NCBI GenBank assembly: GCA_049608225.1
Contig: JBMYXI010000002.1
Coordinates: forward strand, 52,917-116,916
Direction of reading: 5' to 3'
DNA: 64,000 nt
Source: Parashewanella sp049608225
GTDB taxonomy: Bacteria > Pseudomonadota > Gammaproteobacteria > Enterobacterales > Shewanellaceae
Below the pieces are notes generated by a model. It was not told where the DNA came from. It saw only the letters and a program-made list of their open reading frames with translations, and searched no databases. Both the position numbers and the translations under genes were made by a program. Shown piece after piece: positions 54,901 to 63,040 of this stretch; the stretch's first letter is position 1, and each line of letters opens with the position of its first letter.

Positions 54901-55061
54901 CCCTCATGCACCATAGAAACATAAATATTGGGAATGGCAACATCTGGTTGAGATTCACGTGGAATGGCGATATAAGCCACCGCCCCTGCTAAAATCAAAC
55001 AGAACAGTAATAACAAAACGGCGCGGCTTCGCTCCAACGCCCAATCAATCATTTGCCCCAT
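51936..55061 (-). CDS. RND efflux transporter, inner-membrane pump
   Basis: 1041-residue AcrB-type permease with 12 transmembrane helices and two large periplasmic loops. It starts WALERSRAVLLLLFCLILAG and ends with a helix and basic tail. It would export drugs or other compounds using H+. The helix-4 motif is VGMLVDGAIVV, where AcrB has VDDAIVV (D407/D408), and helix 10 reads VVNNNIVLIDTY where AcrB has K940, so the proton relay is not of the AcrB type. It is translated from ATG 55061, four bases after the adaptor stop. The outer-membrane channel gene is not in the window. Confidence 0.93.
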   Translation of the reverse strand: MGQMIDWALERSRAVLLLLFCLILAGAVAYIAIPRESQPDVAIPNIYVSMVHEGISSSDAERLLIRPMEKELRSIEGVKEMKSVASEGHASVSLEFDAGFDSDQALLDVREKVDLAKVKLPSGGEEPEVHETNVALFPVLALSLSGPIPERQMLRLARDLKDDIEALPEVLEVDIGGDREEVLDVIVDPLVLETYNIDFLQVIRSIANNNKLVAAGAIDNGDGRLVVKVPGVVEGIDDMLALPIKTVNGTVVTFGDVASIRRTYKDAQGFARVNGQSSINLEVKKRVGENIIATISKVKTIVAEKEAFWPSTLNLDYTLDQSEQINTMIGDLQNNVISAVIMVMIVIIGALGFRSSLLVGMAIPASFLAGILVIYTIGYTLNIVVLFSLILVVGMLVDGAIVVTELANRYADNGLTPKQAFGMAAKRMSWPIIASTATTLAVFVPLVGWPGMVGEFMKFLPITVMICLIASLFVALIFLPVLGAAISRKPASSIQNSVQSDSVSVVDDTEQAEAHGKGWYSKTLALGLRHPTKVFGLTIMAIIISYMSYFTFGLGTEFFPDTEPDSAKVLVHARGDLSVYEKDKLLRQVEERLIGMPELKSVSAQSYNQAPNELAEDVVGTVQFQFIDWKWRRPASKILEEMRQKTADIAGVKLEFRKQEDGPSAGKPIQLQVSGISQENIYHSVDMIRAEMEKTKGLIDIEDNRPLPGIDWQVTVDRHAAARYGADINLIGSAIQMMTRGYKVTDFRPDDAEEEVDIMIRFPQNERNLDQLSNFSIQTQSGSVPLSNFVELKPVAKTGTIKRVDAKRVITIQADIEEGFLASERLQALQSKLKNETFPADIRITEKGDSEDQKETGVFLSQAFFISVFAMLMILLMQFNSFYQSLLVLSAIIFSTAGVLLGLLVAQQAFGVVMVGLGIIALAGIVVNNNIVLIDTYNVMRKEGHSAYQAALITGELRLRPVLLTAGTTVLGLIPMVLSMNLDFINREAAFGAPSTMWWTQLASAIAGGLAFATVLTLFLTPCLLVLGNNVSSWWKNRRLA

Positions 55062-55065
55062 GCCG

Positions 55066-56178
55066 TTATTCCTTTTCTGACGTCACATACTGAGGTTCAA
55101 CGGTTTGCCCATTGGCAACAAAGCCTTGGCCAACAGTGATCAAAGTAACATGATCGGGTAATCCGGTTACGTATACGCCTGAAATATCAGAACGAACCAA
55201 ATCGACAAAGTAAGTTTTCACTTTATTATCTTTATCAATCCCTTTGACTTGCAGACGACCATCGGTGGCTAAGTCCAGCATAGAAGCTGGGATTTTTTGG
55301 GTTTTGCGCGAGTTCAAATCCAACTCGATTTTGGCACTTTGCCCAAAGGCAGGTAGCGCGTTTAAATTCGTGACTTTCGCTTCGACTCGATAAGTTCGAG
55401 TATGGGGATCGGCCGATTGAGAGATATAGCTGACTTCACCATGCAACTTTCGCCCATTGGTCAATTCAGCAGACACAGGTAACCCAAGTTTGATCTGTGC
55501 AATATCTCGCTGAGGCACCTGAGCCACAATCAGTACATAACTGTTATCAACCAATGTACCAATAGGATCACCCACCCCAACATAACTGCCGGGTTCAGCG
55601 GTCAGATCATTTAGAATGCCACTGAAAGGTGCTTTAACTTGTGTGTGTTGCAGGTTAAGTTGTAATTGTTTGACGTTCGCTTCTGCACTGGCTAATTGTG
55701 CTTGTGCTTGCTTATGTTGGTTGGATGAAACCAGCTTCTTTTTTAACAGACGTTCACTGGCTTTTAAATCAGCTTGCTTAACCAATAAATCAGCTTTAGC
55801 AGATTCTAGAGACAGCTTTCTATTGTTCACTTCGAGTTGAACAATCACTTGTCCTTTTTGAGCTTGCTCGCCCTTAAGGATGTTCTTTTTGATCACTTTT
55901 CCAGAGACTTCAGCTTTTAATGACACCTGTTTTGGCGCTTCGATTTGACCACGAAGGTTAAGGATATTGCTCATTTCCTTTGCCGTAAAATCAGCAACTT
56001 GAACTTTAAATACGGACTCCTCTTTTTGTTGCTGCTGGTGAGCTTTGGCTTGCTCACTGCTATCCTGACTGGTTGAAATGGTACCGGTAGCAATCCACGC
56101 AACCGCACCTATGGCCAGTAATGTTGCAATTGTGATTGAGTTCAATTTGAATTTCATATAATTGTCCAACTGTTCCAT
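55066..56178 (-). CDS. RND efflux periplasmic adaptor subunit
   Basis: 370-residue HlyD/AcrA-type membrane fusion protein. An N-terminal anchor helix (SITIATLLAIGAVAWIATG) is followed by the barrel-sandwich halves (SLKAEVSGKVIKKNILKGEQ; VKAPFSGILNDLTAEPGSYV) around an alpha-hairpin coiled coil and a beta-barrel. It bridges the pump and an outer-membrane channel. AAGGA precedes the ATG at 56178. First gene of the pump operon, divergent-like control by the TetR gene next to it. Confidence 0.92.
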   Translation of the reverse strand: MEQLDNYMKFKLNSITIATLLAIGAVAWIATGTISTSQDSSEQAKAHQQQQKEESVFKVQVADFTAKEMSNILNLRGQIEAPKQVSLKAEVSGKVIKKNILKGEQAQKGQVIVQLEVNNRKLSLESAKADLLVKQADLKASERLLKKKLVSSNQHKQAQAQLASAEANVKQLQLNLQHTQVKAPFSGILNDLTAEPGSYVGVGDPIGTLVDNSYVLIVAQVPQRDIAQIKLGLPVSAELTNGRKLHGEVSYISQSADPHTRTYRVEAKVTNLNALPAFGQSAKIELDLNSRKTQKIPASMLDLATDGRLQVKGIDKDNKVKTYFVDLVRSDISGVYVTGLPDHVTLITVGQGFVANGQTVEPQYVTSEKE

Positions 56179-56190
56179 TTAATCCTTTTT

Positions 56191-56223
56191 GTGACTACTA
56201 TCCATTTTATGACTGGCAGTCAC
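56191..56223 (-). promoter_or_regulatory. Candidate operator of the RND operon
   Basis: GTGACT (56191-56196) and AGTCAC (56218-56223) form an inverted pair; the inner TGACTGGCAGTCA (56210-56222) is a 13-bp palindrome. The same GTGAC half-site is in the palindrome before the TetR gene, suggesting one regulator for both. Confidence 0.5.
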
Positions 56224-56239
56224 CATCATATAAATTTTT

Positions 56240-56875
56240 TTATTTCCGTTTACCTAAAATACCTGCCAACATAAACTGACTGTTTATTTGTATAAAACGT
56301 TCTGGGGTTAACTCTGGGTAATGCAAAATTTCCCCATCCCATATCATGGCTAAGGTGCCGTGATATGCAGTGTGTAGCGCAATGACGAGCTCATCGATGG
56401 ATTGCTCTGGAATTTCTCCGTTTTTCATTCCTTCCACAAGTAGCTCTTCAAAAAAGCATCGGTGCTCTTTCTCTATTCCATCAAAGGTTTCAACAATGGT
56501 CTTAGGTAAACGACGTTGGATCTCTGCACGTTTACAATAGTGAGTTACTTTGGTTCCTACGGGATCTTCCAGCGTAATTTTAAAAGCTTGCAACAGCACA
56601 TGCTCAATCGCATCCATAATACTGGCACCGTCAGGCGTGTCTCCCCACTGCTCATCAAATTTATTAAAATGAGCCAAAGCAATCGCACCATAGATCTCTT
56701 CTTTACAAGAAAAGTGTTTATATACCGTACCCTTACCAATCTCAGCTTGCTTTGCGATTTGTTCAACCGTCACCGCTTGCCAGTCTTTTTGAGCGAAAAG
56801 TATCAATGCGGCATCAAGAATTTCCTGCTCTCTTCGAATAAACTCACGTTGTTTTCGCGTTTGTTGTCTGTCCAT
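56240..56875 (-). CDS. TetR-family repressor
   Basis: 211 residues from ATG 56875; ATG 56890 is an alternative, and ATG 56908 lies inside the operator. None has a strong ribosome binding site. The N-terminal HTH is typical: REQEILDAALILFAQKDWQA, VTVEQIAKQAEIGKGTVYKHF. The C-terminal ligand domain is unspecific. It is upstream of the pump genes on the same strand, 60 bases from the adaptor, and probably represses itself and the pump until a ligand binds. Confidence 0.9.
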   Translation of the reverse strand: MDRQQTRKQREFIRREQEILDAALILFAQKDWQAVTVEQIAKQAEIGKGTVYKHFSCKEEIYGAIALAHFNKFDEQWGDTPDGASIMDAIEHVLLQAFKITLEDPVGTKVTHYCKRAEIQRRLPKTIVETFDGIEKEHRCFFEELLVEGMKNGEIPEQSIDELVIALHTAYHGTLAMIWDGEILHYPELTPERFIQINSQFMLAGILGKRK

Positions 56876-56891
56876 AAAACCAATAGTCATA

Positions 56892-56910
56892 TTGTGACTC
56901 TTGGTCACAA
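56892..56910 (-). promoter_or_regulatory. TTGTGAC-N5-GTCACAA palindrome at the TetR gene
   Basis: A perfect 7+7 bp palindrome with a 5-bp spacer just upstream of the TetR start, the usual place for a TetR autoregulatory operator. A related site lies before the pump operon at 56191. Confidence 0.7.
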
Positions 56911-56954
56911 ATTAAAACATAAACTTTTATTAAGGAAAAGAGCATGAATAAAAA

Positions 56955-57794
56955 TTATTCGAAGTGCTCTAAAGCAAATTTATATAACGCATTCTTTTTC
57001 AAGCCATAAATTTGTGCGGTGAGTGCTGCAGCTTTTTTTAATGGCAATTCAGAAATAAGTAGTTTTAAAGTATTAATTGCTTCAGTTGGCAGCCCATCAT
57101 CACTTTTGGTTTCTGCACCTTTTACTATCAATACCATTTCACCTTTTTGCTGATTAGGATCGGATTCTACTTTTTCAATCACCTCCGCAATCGAGCCAGA
57201 TAAAAAAGTCTCAAAGGTCTTGGTGAGTTCTCTAGCCATGACCATAGGTCTGTCTTCACCAAAGTGCTGAGCCATAGAATGTAAACTAGGCAAAATACGA
57301 TGAGGCGATTCATAAAAGATTAACGTTCGAGTGGCATCAACCAAAGCTGATAAACGGTCACTACGTCCCTTTTCTTTAGCGGGTAAAAACCCTTCAAACG
57401 AGAAGCGATCGGAAGGTAAACCCGATGCACTTAAGGCTGTAATTGCTGCGCAGGCTCCCGGTAAAGGCGTCACAGGGAATCCTGCTTCACGTACTTGAGA
57501 GACTAAGTGATAACCCGGATCGGAAATGAGCGGTGTGCCAGCGTCTGAAATTAGTGCCACTGACTCACCTTGAGCCAAACGTTCAATAATTGATTGTGCA
57601 CGATCGCGTTCATTGTGATCATGGACAGCCATGGTTCGGGTGGTTATCCCAAAATGGCTGAGTAATTTGCCACTGTGTCGCGTATCTTCACATGCAATAA
57701 GCGAAACTTGTTCTAATATTTCTACTGCACGCGTGGTCATGTCACCTAAGTTACCAATCGGCGTTGGTACAATATATAAACTCGCGTTTTCCAT
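56955..57794 (-). CDS. rsmI: 16S rRNA 2'-O-ribose methyltransferase (C1402)
   Basis: 279 residues, tetrapyrrole-methylase fold. It methylates the ribose of C1402 in the decoding centre. Signatures: LYIVPTPIGNLGDMTTRAVE, LIACEDTRHSGKLLSHF, ALISDAGTPLISDPGYHLV, and FEGFLPAKEKGRSDRL with ESPHRI. The start MENASLYIVPTPIGN is standard. It is divergent from lpoA, an order conserved in gammaproteobacteria. Confidence 0.97.
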   Translation of the reverse strand: MENASLYIVPTPIGNLGDMTTRAVEILEQVSLIACEDTRHSGKLLSHFGITTRTMAVHDHNERDRAQSIIERLAQGESVALISDAGTPLISDPGYHLVSQVREAGFPVTPLPGACAAITALSASGLPSDRFSFEGFLPAKEKGRSDRLSALVDATRTLIFYESPHRILPSLHSMAQHFGEDRPMVMARELTKTFETFLSGSIAEVIEKVESDPNQQKGEMVLIVKGAETKSDDGLPTEAINTLKLLISELPLKKAAALTAQIYGLKKNALYKFALEHFE

Positions 57795-57881
57795 GATTTC
57801 CCCACATGCAAAAATTTCTGACTTTCGCCATTGTTAATAACAGTTTAAACTGTATTTTCTTGAAGCTGTTTTCAAGAAGTA

Positions 57882-59756
57882 ATGGTGTTGAATTCTATCA
57901 CAACTTATATGACAACAAAGAGTGAAACCGTGTTGAAAAGCCAAGCTATCGTTAAGTTTGTTATCGTATTTATGTGCTGCAACTTGCTATTTGCCTGCAG
58001 TTCAACCACGTCAAAAAAAACGCCTGAAGCCCCCGTTTCGCTTGAATTTGTCAATCAATCAGCCGCTCAATATCTAAATCAAGCCAAGTTAAGTACTAAC
58101 AAAGTAAGAGAAAATAAACTGTGGTTACTTGCCATTGCAGCCGAACTCAATAATCACCAAACTGAGTCGGCCGAAAAACTGCTGAGCACGCTTTCAAAGA
58201 AGTTAACTTCTGATCCCCAAGTACAAGCCCAATTCCGTTTTTTAACCGCAAAAGCACAACTCAATCGCCGCCAATATCAACAAGCTGTACAAACATTATC
58301 CTATCCAACTCACTGGCAACTTCCACGTTGGCAATGGCAAAACTATTATCAACAAAAAGCTAATATCTATGCACAATTACAGCAGCCTTTTGAACAAATT
58401 CGTCAGTTGAGCTTATTGAGCACCTTTGAGTCAAAACAAAATGTGCAGCACATTAGCGACCAGATCTGGCAAGCATTGCAACCTGTGAAACAAGATCAAT
58501 TAACGCAAGCGACCCAACAAACCAACGACCCCATTTATAATGGTTGGTTACAGCTGGCATTTATCGCTAAGCATTATGGCGCCGATCCTATGCAATTGAT
58601 CAGCTATTTAAGTCGCTGGCAGAAAAAGCATAACACTCACCCAGCGGCATATCGTTTACCATCAGATCTTGAAAAAGCAATTAACACTAAACCTTATCAG
58701 CCAAAAAAGATTGCTGTTCTATTACCACTAACCGGTGATAAGGCTGATTTAGCCAACCCAATTCGTGCAGGCATAGTGAGCCGATATTTATCTGAGCTCA
58801 ACAGTCAAGTGAGTTTGAACTTCTATGATACTCACTTAGGAGTTGAAGTCGCATATCAACAAGCGATCGATGCCGGCAGTGACTTCTTAATTGGGCCTTT
58901 GTTACCTAAAAACCTTGATGCACTGACGGCACTGCAATTACAAAATAAAACCGATAAAGTCATACCTCAGTTATTTCTCAATCAACTAGACAAAGCGACT
59001 GAACATAACGACCAATACTATTTTTCATTATCACCGCAACAAGAAGCTGTTGACGCGGCAAATTACTTATTTAAAGATGGAATTCGAACACCGCTGATTT
59101 TCGCTACCAATAATCCTGTAGGCCATCGGATGGCGAATGCTTTTAATCAACAATGGCAAGCACTGCATAATACAGCAGCGGAAATTCATTATTACAATGC
59201 CAGTAAAATGCAGACAACAGTTCAAGATGCCATGGGCGTTAAGGACAGCTTGAATCGAATTGGCAAGATGAAATCATTAATCAGCCGAAAACTGAAAGCG
59301 GACTTTAGATCAAGACGTGACATTGATGGGCTTTATCTGATCTCTGGTGCCAGTGATCTGCCTCTGCTCAAACCCTTTATAGATGTTAATTTTAGCGTGT
59401 TTGTAAAACCTTTGCCCATCTACGCCATTAACCGAGGTCGGCCCAATGATCTGTTAGGCCGTGCCGCTATTGAATTTAATGGTATTACCATGAGTGATTC
59501 ACCTTGGTTAATGCGTAATACTCCCAAATTAAGAGAAGTCGATGGGTTATGGCCAAATTGGAACAACAGTCAGCTACGACTATTTGCTATGGGCCATGAT
59601 GCACTAGAGTTGATCAATAAGTTAGCACAAATGCGTGCTTTTCCAGGTTTTCATTTAAGAGGCTACAGTGGCACACTTTCTATTGAACCCAGTGGCGTAA
59701 TTAAAAGGCAGCTGCAATGGGGCAAATTCGATAAAGGTTACCTTAAACCACTATGA
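57882..59756 (+). CDS. lpoA: Penicillin-binding protein activator LpoA
   Basis: 624-residue outer-membrane lipoprotein that activates PBP1a. The N-terminus has a lipobox (LLFACSS) after a hydrophobic stretch. An N-terminal TPR-like helical region is followed by a periplasmic-binding-protein-like domain (IAVLLPLTGDKADLANPIRA; FLIGPLLPKNLDAL; ATNNPVGHRMANAFNQQW). The true start is uncertain: ATG 57882, ATG 57909 or GTG 57930, the last giving the most typical signal peptide. It overlaps yraN by four bases. Confidence 0.92.
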   Translation: MVLNSITTYMTTKSETVLKSQAIVKFVIVFMCCNLLFACSSTTSKKTPEAPVSLEFVNQSAAQYLNQAKLSTNKVRENKLWLLAIAAELNNHQTESAEKLLSTLSKKLTSDPQVQAQFRFLTAKAQLNRRQYQQAVQTLSYPTHWQLPRWQWQNYYQQKANIYAQLQQPFEQIRQLSLLSTFESKQNVQHISDQIWQALQPVKQDQLTQATQQTNDPIYNGWLQLAFIAKHYGADPMQLISYLSRWQKKHNTHPAAYRLPSDLEKAINTKPYQPKKIAVLLPLTGDKADLANPIRAGIVSRYLSELNSQVSLNFYDTHLGVEVAYQQAIDAGSDFLIGPLLPKNLDALTALQLQNKTDKVIPQLFLNQLDKATEHNDQYYFSLSPQQEAVDAANYLFKDGIRTPLIFATNNPVGHRMANAFNQQWQALHNTAAEIHYYNASKMQTTVQDAMGVKDSLNRIGKMKSLISRKLKADFRSRRDIDGLYLISGASDLPLLKPFIDVNFSVFVKPLPIYAINRGRPNDLLGRAAIEFNGITMSDSPWLMRNTPKLREVDGLWPNWNNSQLRLFAMGHDALELINKLAQMRAFPGFHLRGYSGTLSIEPSGVIKRQLQWGKFDKGYLKPL

Positions 59757-60097
59757 ACTTAAACCAACAAGGACGCACAGGCCAGCAAGGAGAGCAACAG
59801 GCTAAACAATATCTTTTACAGCAAGGGCTCACCTTTGTTACCGCGAATGAGCGCTATAATTTCGGTGAATTAGATCTCATTATGCGTGACAACAACAGCT
59901 GGGTATTTGTCGAAGTAAAGTATCGCAGTAACCCTAGTTTCGGTGGCGCTGTCCATGCTGTTTCTGCAAAACAAATGCAACGAATCCGAAAAGCCGCAGC
60001 GCATTATCTTCAACGGAACAATATCAATGCACCTTGCCGTTTTGATGTCATCGCCATTGATAATGGTCAGATTCAATGGATTAAAGGTGCATTTTAA
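59753..60097 (+). CDS. yraN: UPF0102 endonuclease-like protein YraN
   Basis: 114 residues. The restriction-endonuclease-like core is evident: GEQQAKQYLLQQGLTFVTAN, FGELDLIMRD, WVFVEVKYRSN (E-D-ExK). Family members are linked with DNA processing, but a defined role is lacking. Its ATG overlaps the lpoA stop (ATGA). Confidence 0.92.
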   Translation: MNLNQQGRTGQQGEQQAKQYLLQQGLTFVTANERYNFGELDLIMRDNNSWVFVEVKYRSNPSFGGAVHAVSAKQMQRIRKAAAHYLQRNNINAPCRFDVIAIDNGQIQWIKGAF

Positions 60098-60165
60098 ATT
60101 CTCGGCTTTTGACTCGCTAAGCTTTATGGCAAACTACTCACAATTAAGTAATTTAGGGTATCTCC

Positions 60166-60756
60166 ATGTTAGACCGCATTAAAGACAGTTTTACCGAATC
60201 GATTCAAACCAAAATTGATGCAGCAGAAGCATTGCCTGAGCCACTTGAGCACGCGGCTCAAATGATGGTGAACTGTTTATTAAATGGCAACAAAATCTTG
60301 GCATGTGGTAATGGTGGTAGTGCTGGTGACGCGCAGCACTTCTCAGCTGAATTATTAAATCGTTACGAAATTGAACGTCCACCACTACCAGCAATTGCAT
60401 TAACAACAGATACGTCAACCTTAACGGCTATTGCTAACGATTACAGCTATGATGAAATATTTTCTAAGCAAATTCTTGCATTAGGTCAACCTGGTGACAT
60501 TTTGCTTGCTATTTCGACCAGCGGTAATTCAGGTAATGTGATTAAAGCAATGGAAGCAGCTTTAAGTCGCGATATGACCATAGTTGCACTTACTGGCAAA
60601 GATGGTGGTGCAATGGCAGGTTTAATGGGGCCAAACGACGTTGAAGTCCGTGTTCCATCCAACATAACTGCACGTATTCAAGAAGTACACTTACTTGCCA
60701 TTCATTGCTTATGCGATAACATCGATAAGACGCTTTTCCCTCAAGACGAGCAATAA
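60166..60756 (+). CDS. diaA: DnaA initiator-associating protein DiaA (SIS domain)
   Basis: 196-residue SIS protein. ACGNGGSAGDAQHFSAELLN and LLAISTSGNSGNVIKAME are the sugar-phosphate-binding motifs. It is a paralogue of GmhA but, beside yraN and dolP, is expected to be DiaA, which binds DnaA and promotes timely initiation. The zinc-site residues that distinguish GmhA cannot be judged fully by eye. It starts at ATG 60166. Confidence 0.9.
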   Translation: MLDRIKDSFTESIQTKIDAAEALPEPLEHAAQMMVNCLLNGNKILACGNGGSAGDAQHFSAELLNRYEIERPPLPAIALTTDTSTLTAIANDYSYDEIFSKQILALGQPGDILLAISTSGNSGNVIKAMEAALSRDMTIVALTGKDGGAMAGLMGPNDVEVRVPSNITARIQEVHLLAIHCLCDNIDKTLFPQDEQ

Positions 60757-60757
60757 T

Positions 60758-61324
60758 ATGATCAGACTGACCGCACTACTACTTACATTTTCCATGCTGC
60801 AAGGTTGTGCAGGATTAATTGTTGCTGGTGTGGTCGGCTCTGCAGTTATGCTCAATGATGAACGTAGCGTACAAACCCAGCTTGATGATACGAATACGGA
60901 TTTTAAAATCAGCGCAGCGCTAGCTGAGCACCAAGACATAAAGAACCATACTCATATTCGTGCAATAACGGTTAACAGGAAAGTATTGTTAATTGGTCAA
61001 GCATCAACTGAAATGTTACGAGACAAAGCCTTTCGCCTTGTAAAAGGCTTGAAACTTACTGACACGGTTTATAATCAAGTCCGTATTGGTCGACCAACTT
61101 CGTTTGGCACTCGAACAAATGACACTTGGATCACCACTAAAGTGAAAGGTCGTATGGTTGATACTAAAGGGCTAGACATTACTCAAGTGAAAGTCATAAC
61201 CGAAAACAGTGAAGTATTTTTAATGGGGTTAATTGATAGAAAGAAAGCCCAATTGGCTGTCGATGTTGCTAGGCATACAACCGGAGTGGATAAAGTCATC
61301 AAAGTATTTGAATATACTAATTAA
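60758..61324 (+). CDS. dolP: BON-domain lipoprotein DolP
   Basis: 188 residues. A lipobox (MLQGCAG) lies near residue 16, and two BON domains follow (DFKISAALAEHQDIKNHTHI ... and DTWITTKVKGRMVDTKGLDI ...). DolP (YraP) is an outer-membrane lipoprotein supporting BAM function and envelope integrity. The start is ATG 60758, two bases after the diaA stop; a longer frame from 60695 lies within diaA and is rejected. Confidence 0.93.
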   Translation: MIRLTALLLTFSMLQGCAGLIVAGVVGSAVMLNDERSVQTQLDDTNTDFKISAALAEHQDIKNHTHIRAITVNRKVLLIGQASTEMLRDKAFRLVKGLKLTDTVYNQVRIGRPTSFGTRTNDTWITTKVKGRMVDTKGLDITQVKVITENSEVFLMGLIDRKKAQLAVDVARHTTGVDKVIKVFEYTN

Positions 61325-61392
61325 AATGAACTAGAGTTAATTTGACTGTGCTTTGAGTAAAAATATAAGCTTGCTGTTGGGAGGACTTTTCA

Positions 61393-63006
61393 ATGGCAGG
61401 TTTAGAACCTCGAACAGCAGTAACAGAAGATCAACTTACACCTGCAACAGGGCAGCACTTTCAGTACCGTGAAAGAGTTACCATTGTTGAAAGAGAACTC
61501 ACCGTCAAATCAGCGAATGGCAGTACAACTGCAAATTTCCACCAAGCTGAAAAAAATTCAGTGACCAAAAATAAAACACAAAGAACGATTTCAGATTACA
61601 GTGTAAAGTTGCAAGAGCTAGATAAAGCGTTAACCAGCATTGGACGTACCGTCAATGTCTATGAATTAGCGATGGTTTTCTGCCGTTCACCGAATGAATG
61701 TTTGCTGTACATTAACCTTATGCATTCAGAACCCAGTCCCACCAGAGCATTGAATCATTTTTTATTAACTCAACGCCCTCGTTCAACACCGCAAGCTCGA
61801 TTTGTAGAACTGTTACAGGGATTACAAAGTGCAAACCGATTTGTAAATGGTGCTCAACAGCTTCAGCAAGTACTTAGAGCTCCTGAGTTTTCCTCTCTAA
61901 TAACTGCAAACCAACGGCCTGCTATTACAGGTACACAAATTGCGAATTCCCCACAAGGTTCAATACCTCATCCTCTATTAAGCACCCCATTTATTTTTGA
62001 GCATGGAAGAAATAAGCTGCCCTTCAAATTCTGCATACAGGTCATAACACCATTATGTGCGCACTTACAAACAGCATTAAAAAACAATCCATCTCTAAAT
62101 CAATGTTTTCAAAATCCACCACAGCCAGTACTGAAAGCAATGATAAATGTCTGTCAGGAATATTTTGGTCAAGATCAAGATTTTCGAACACTATTTACAC
62201 CGACTATGAGAAATATCTCATCGCTTAAGCAGTCTTTATCTCTGGCAGTGTTATACGATAACTATAAGGCATTTAAATTAACTCCAGAGCAAGTGCTTGT
62301 TGCCTTATTGTTACTTGAAAAACAGCAGGAAACGAAACTGAAAACAAGTGAAATTGAATTATTTCAAAACCACCAGAAGCTTATTAATTTAGCATTTCAA
62401 AAATTGCCAACTAACCTTGATCAAATCACAGAAGAACAAACTGGAATTGTAGTGTTGCAGCTGATGATAAGTGGAATGAATCAACTTAATCGTACAAATT
62501 ATCTGATGGAGCCAACAGCTTCGAACTATCAAGCAATACCATCAAAAAAAGCCGTTGCCGTTCACTCACCACACTCGAGCCAGAATAAAAAAGTAAAAGA
62601 TAAGGAAGTACAAACTGAGGACATAAAGCCAACGGTTAGTGTAATTAAACCAGTTCCAAAGCAGACAGCAAAGTTTAAAGGACCATATCACTTTGCGATA
62701 TCACAATGCTTGTTATCAGCTGAATTCAAGTCTCAATTCTTCCACATTCGATCAGGTTTCAATACAAATTCAACGCCTTATGAACTTTTAACTCCTGATG
62801 ACAGGGTCATTTTTACTAGTAGTTATACCGTGCCCAGCCAAATTGCAAATTGGTTATCGACATTTTTAAGAAATGGAACAGAAGCACATTGCAAAACCTT
62901 CTATTCCATTATAGAAAGCTTAATAAATGAGTATCAATTAATGGCTGCTACGCTGAAAGAATCTCTCGATGAGCAGCTAACGCTATATAATGCCAAGCAA
63001 GTTTAG
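61393..63006 (+). CDS. Lineage-specific protein of unknown function
   Basis: 537 residues, not recognised. It starts MAGLEPRTAVTEDQLTPATG, polar and without a signal peptide, preceded by GGGAGG nine bases upstream. The body is largely helical: about 70-170 (YSVKLQELDKALTSIGRTVN) and 205-380, then a Lys/Ser/Pro-rich linker (about 395-435), and a globular C-terminal domain ending in amphipathic helix. No repeats or membrane segments are obvious. It sits between dolP and the convergent trpS. An effector role is possible from composition alone. Confidence 0.65.
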   Translation: MAGLEPRTAVTEDQLTPATGQHFQYRERVTIVERELTVKSANGSTTANFHQAEKNSVTKNKTQRTISDYSVKLQELDKALTSIGRTVNVYELAMVFCRSPNECLLYINLMHSEPSPTRALNHFLLTQRPRSTPQARFVELLQGLQSANRFVNGAQQLQQVLRAPEFSSLITANQRPAITGTQIANSPQGSIPHPLLSTPFIFEHGRNKLPFKFCIQVITPLCAHLQTALKNNPSLNQCFQNPPQPVLKAMINVCQEYFGQDQDFRTLFTPTMRNISSLKQSLSLAVLYDNYKAFKLTPEQVLVALLLLEKQQETKLKTSEIELFQNHQKLINLAFQKLPTNLDQITEEQTGIVVLQLMISGMNQLNRTNYLMEPTASNYQAIPSKKAVAVHSPHSSQNKKVKDKEVQTEDIKPTVSVIKPVPKQTAKFKGPYHFAISQCLLSAEFKSQFFHIRSGFNTNSTPYELLTPDDRVIFTSSYTVPSQIANWLSTFLRNGTEAHCKTFYSIIESLINEYQLMAATLKESLDEQLTLYNAKQV

Positions 63007-63026
63007 CAAAGCTAACTTTGCCAAAC
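63001..63026. terminator. Inverted repeat between convergent genes
   Basis: GTTTAGCAAAG, loop CTAA, CTTTGCCAAAC: an 11-bp stem with one mismatch that includes the stop codon of the 61393 gene. No long T-run, so termination is only probable. Confidence 0.5.
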
Positions 63027-63040
63027 TCGCCCAATTCAGA

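Noticed and set aside
60695..60757. Upstream extension of dolP
   Set aside because: It lies inside diaA and would destroy the lipoprotein signal; ATG 60758 is the better start.
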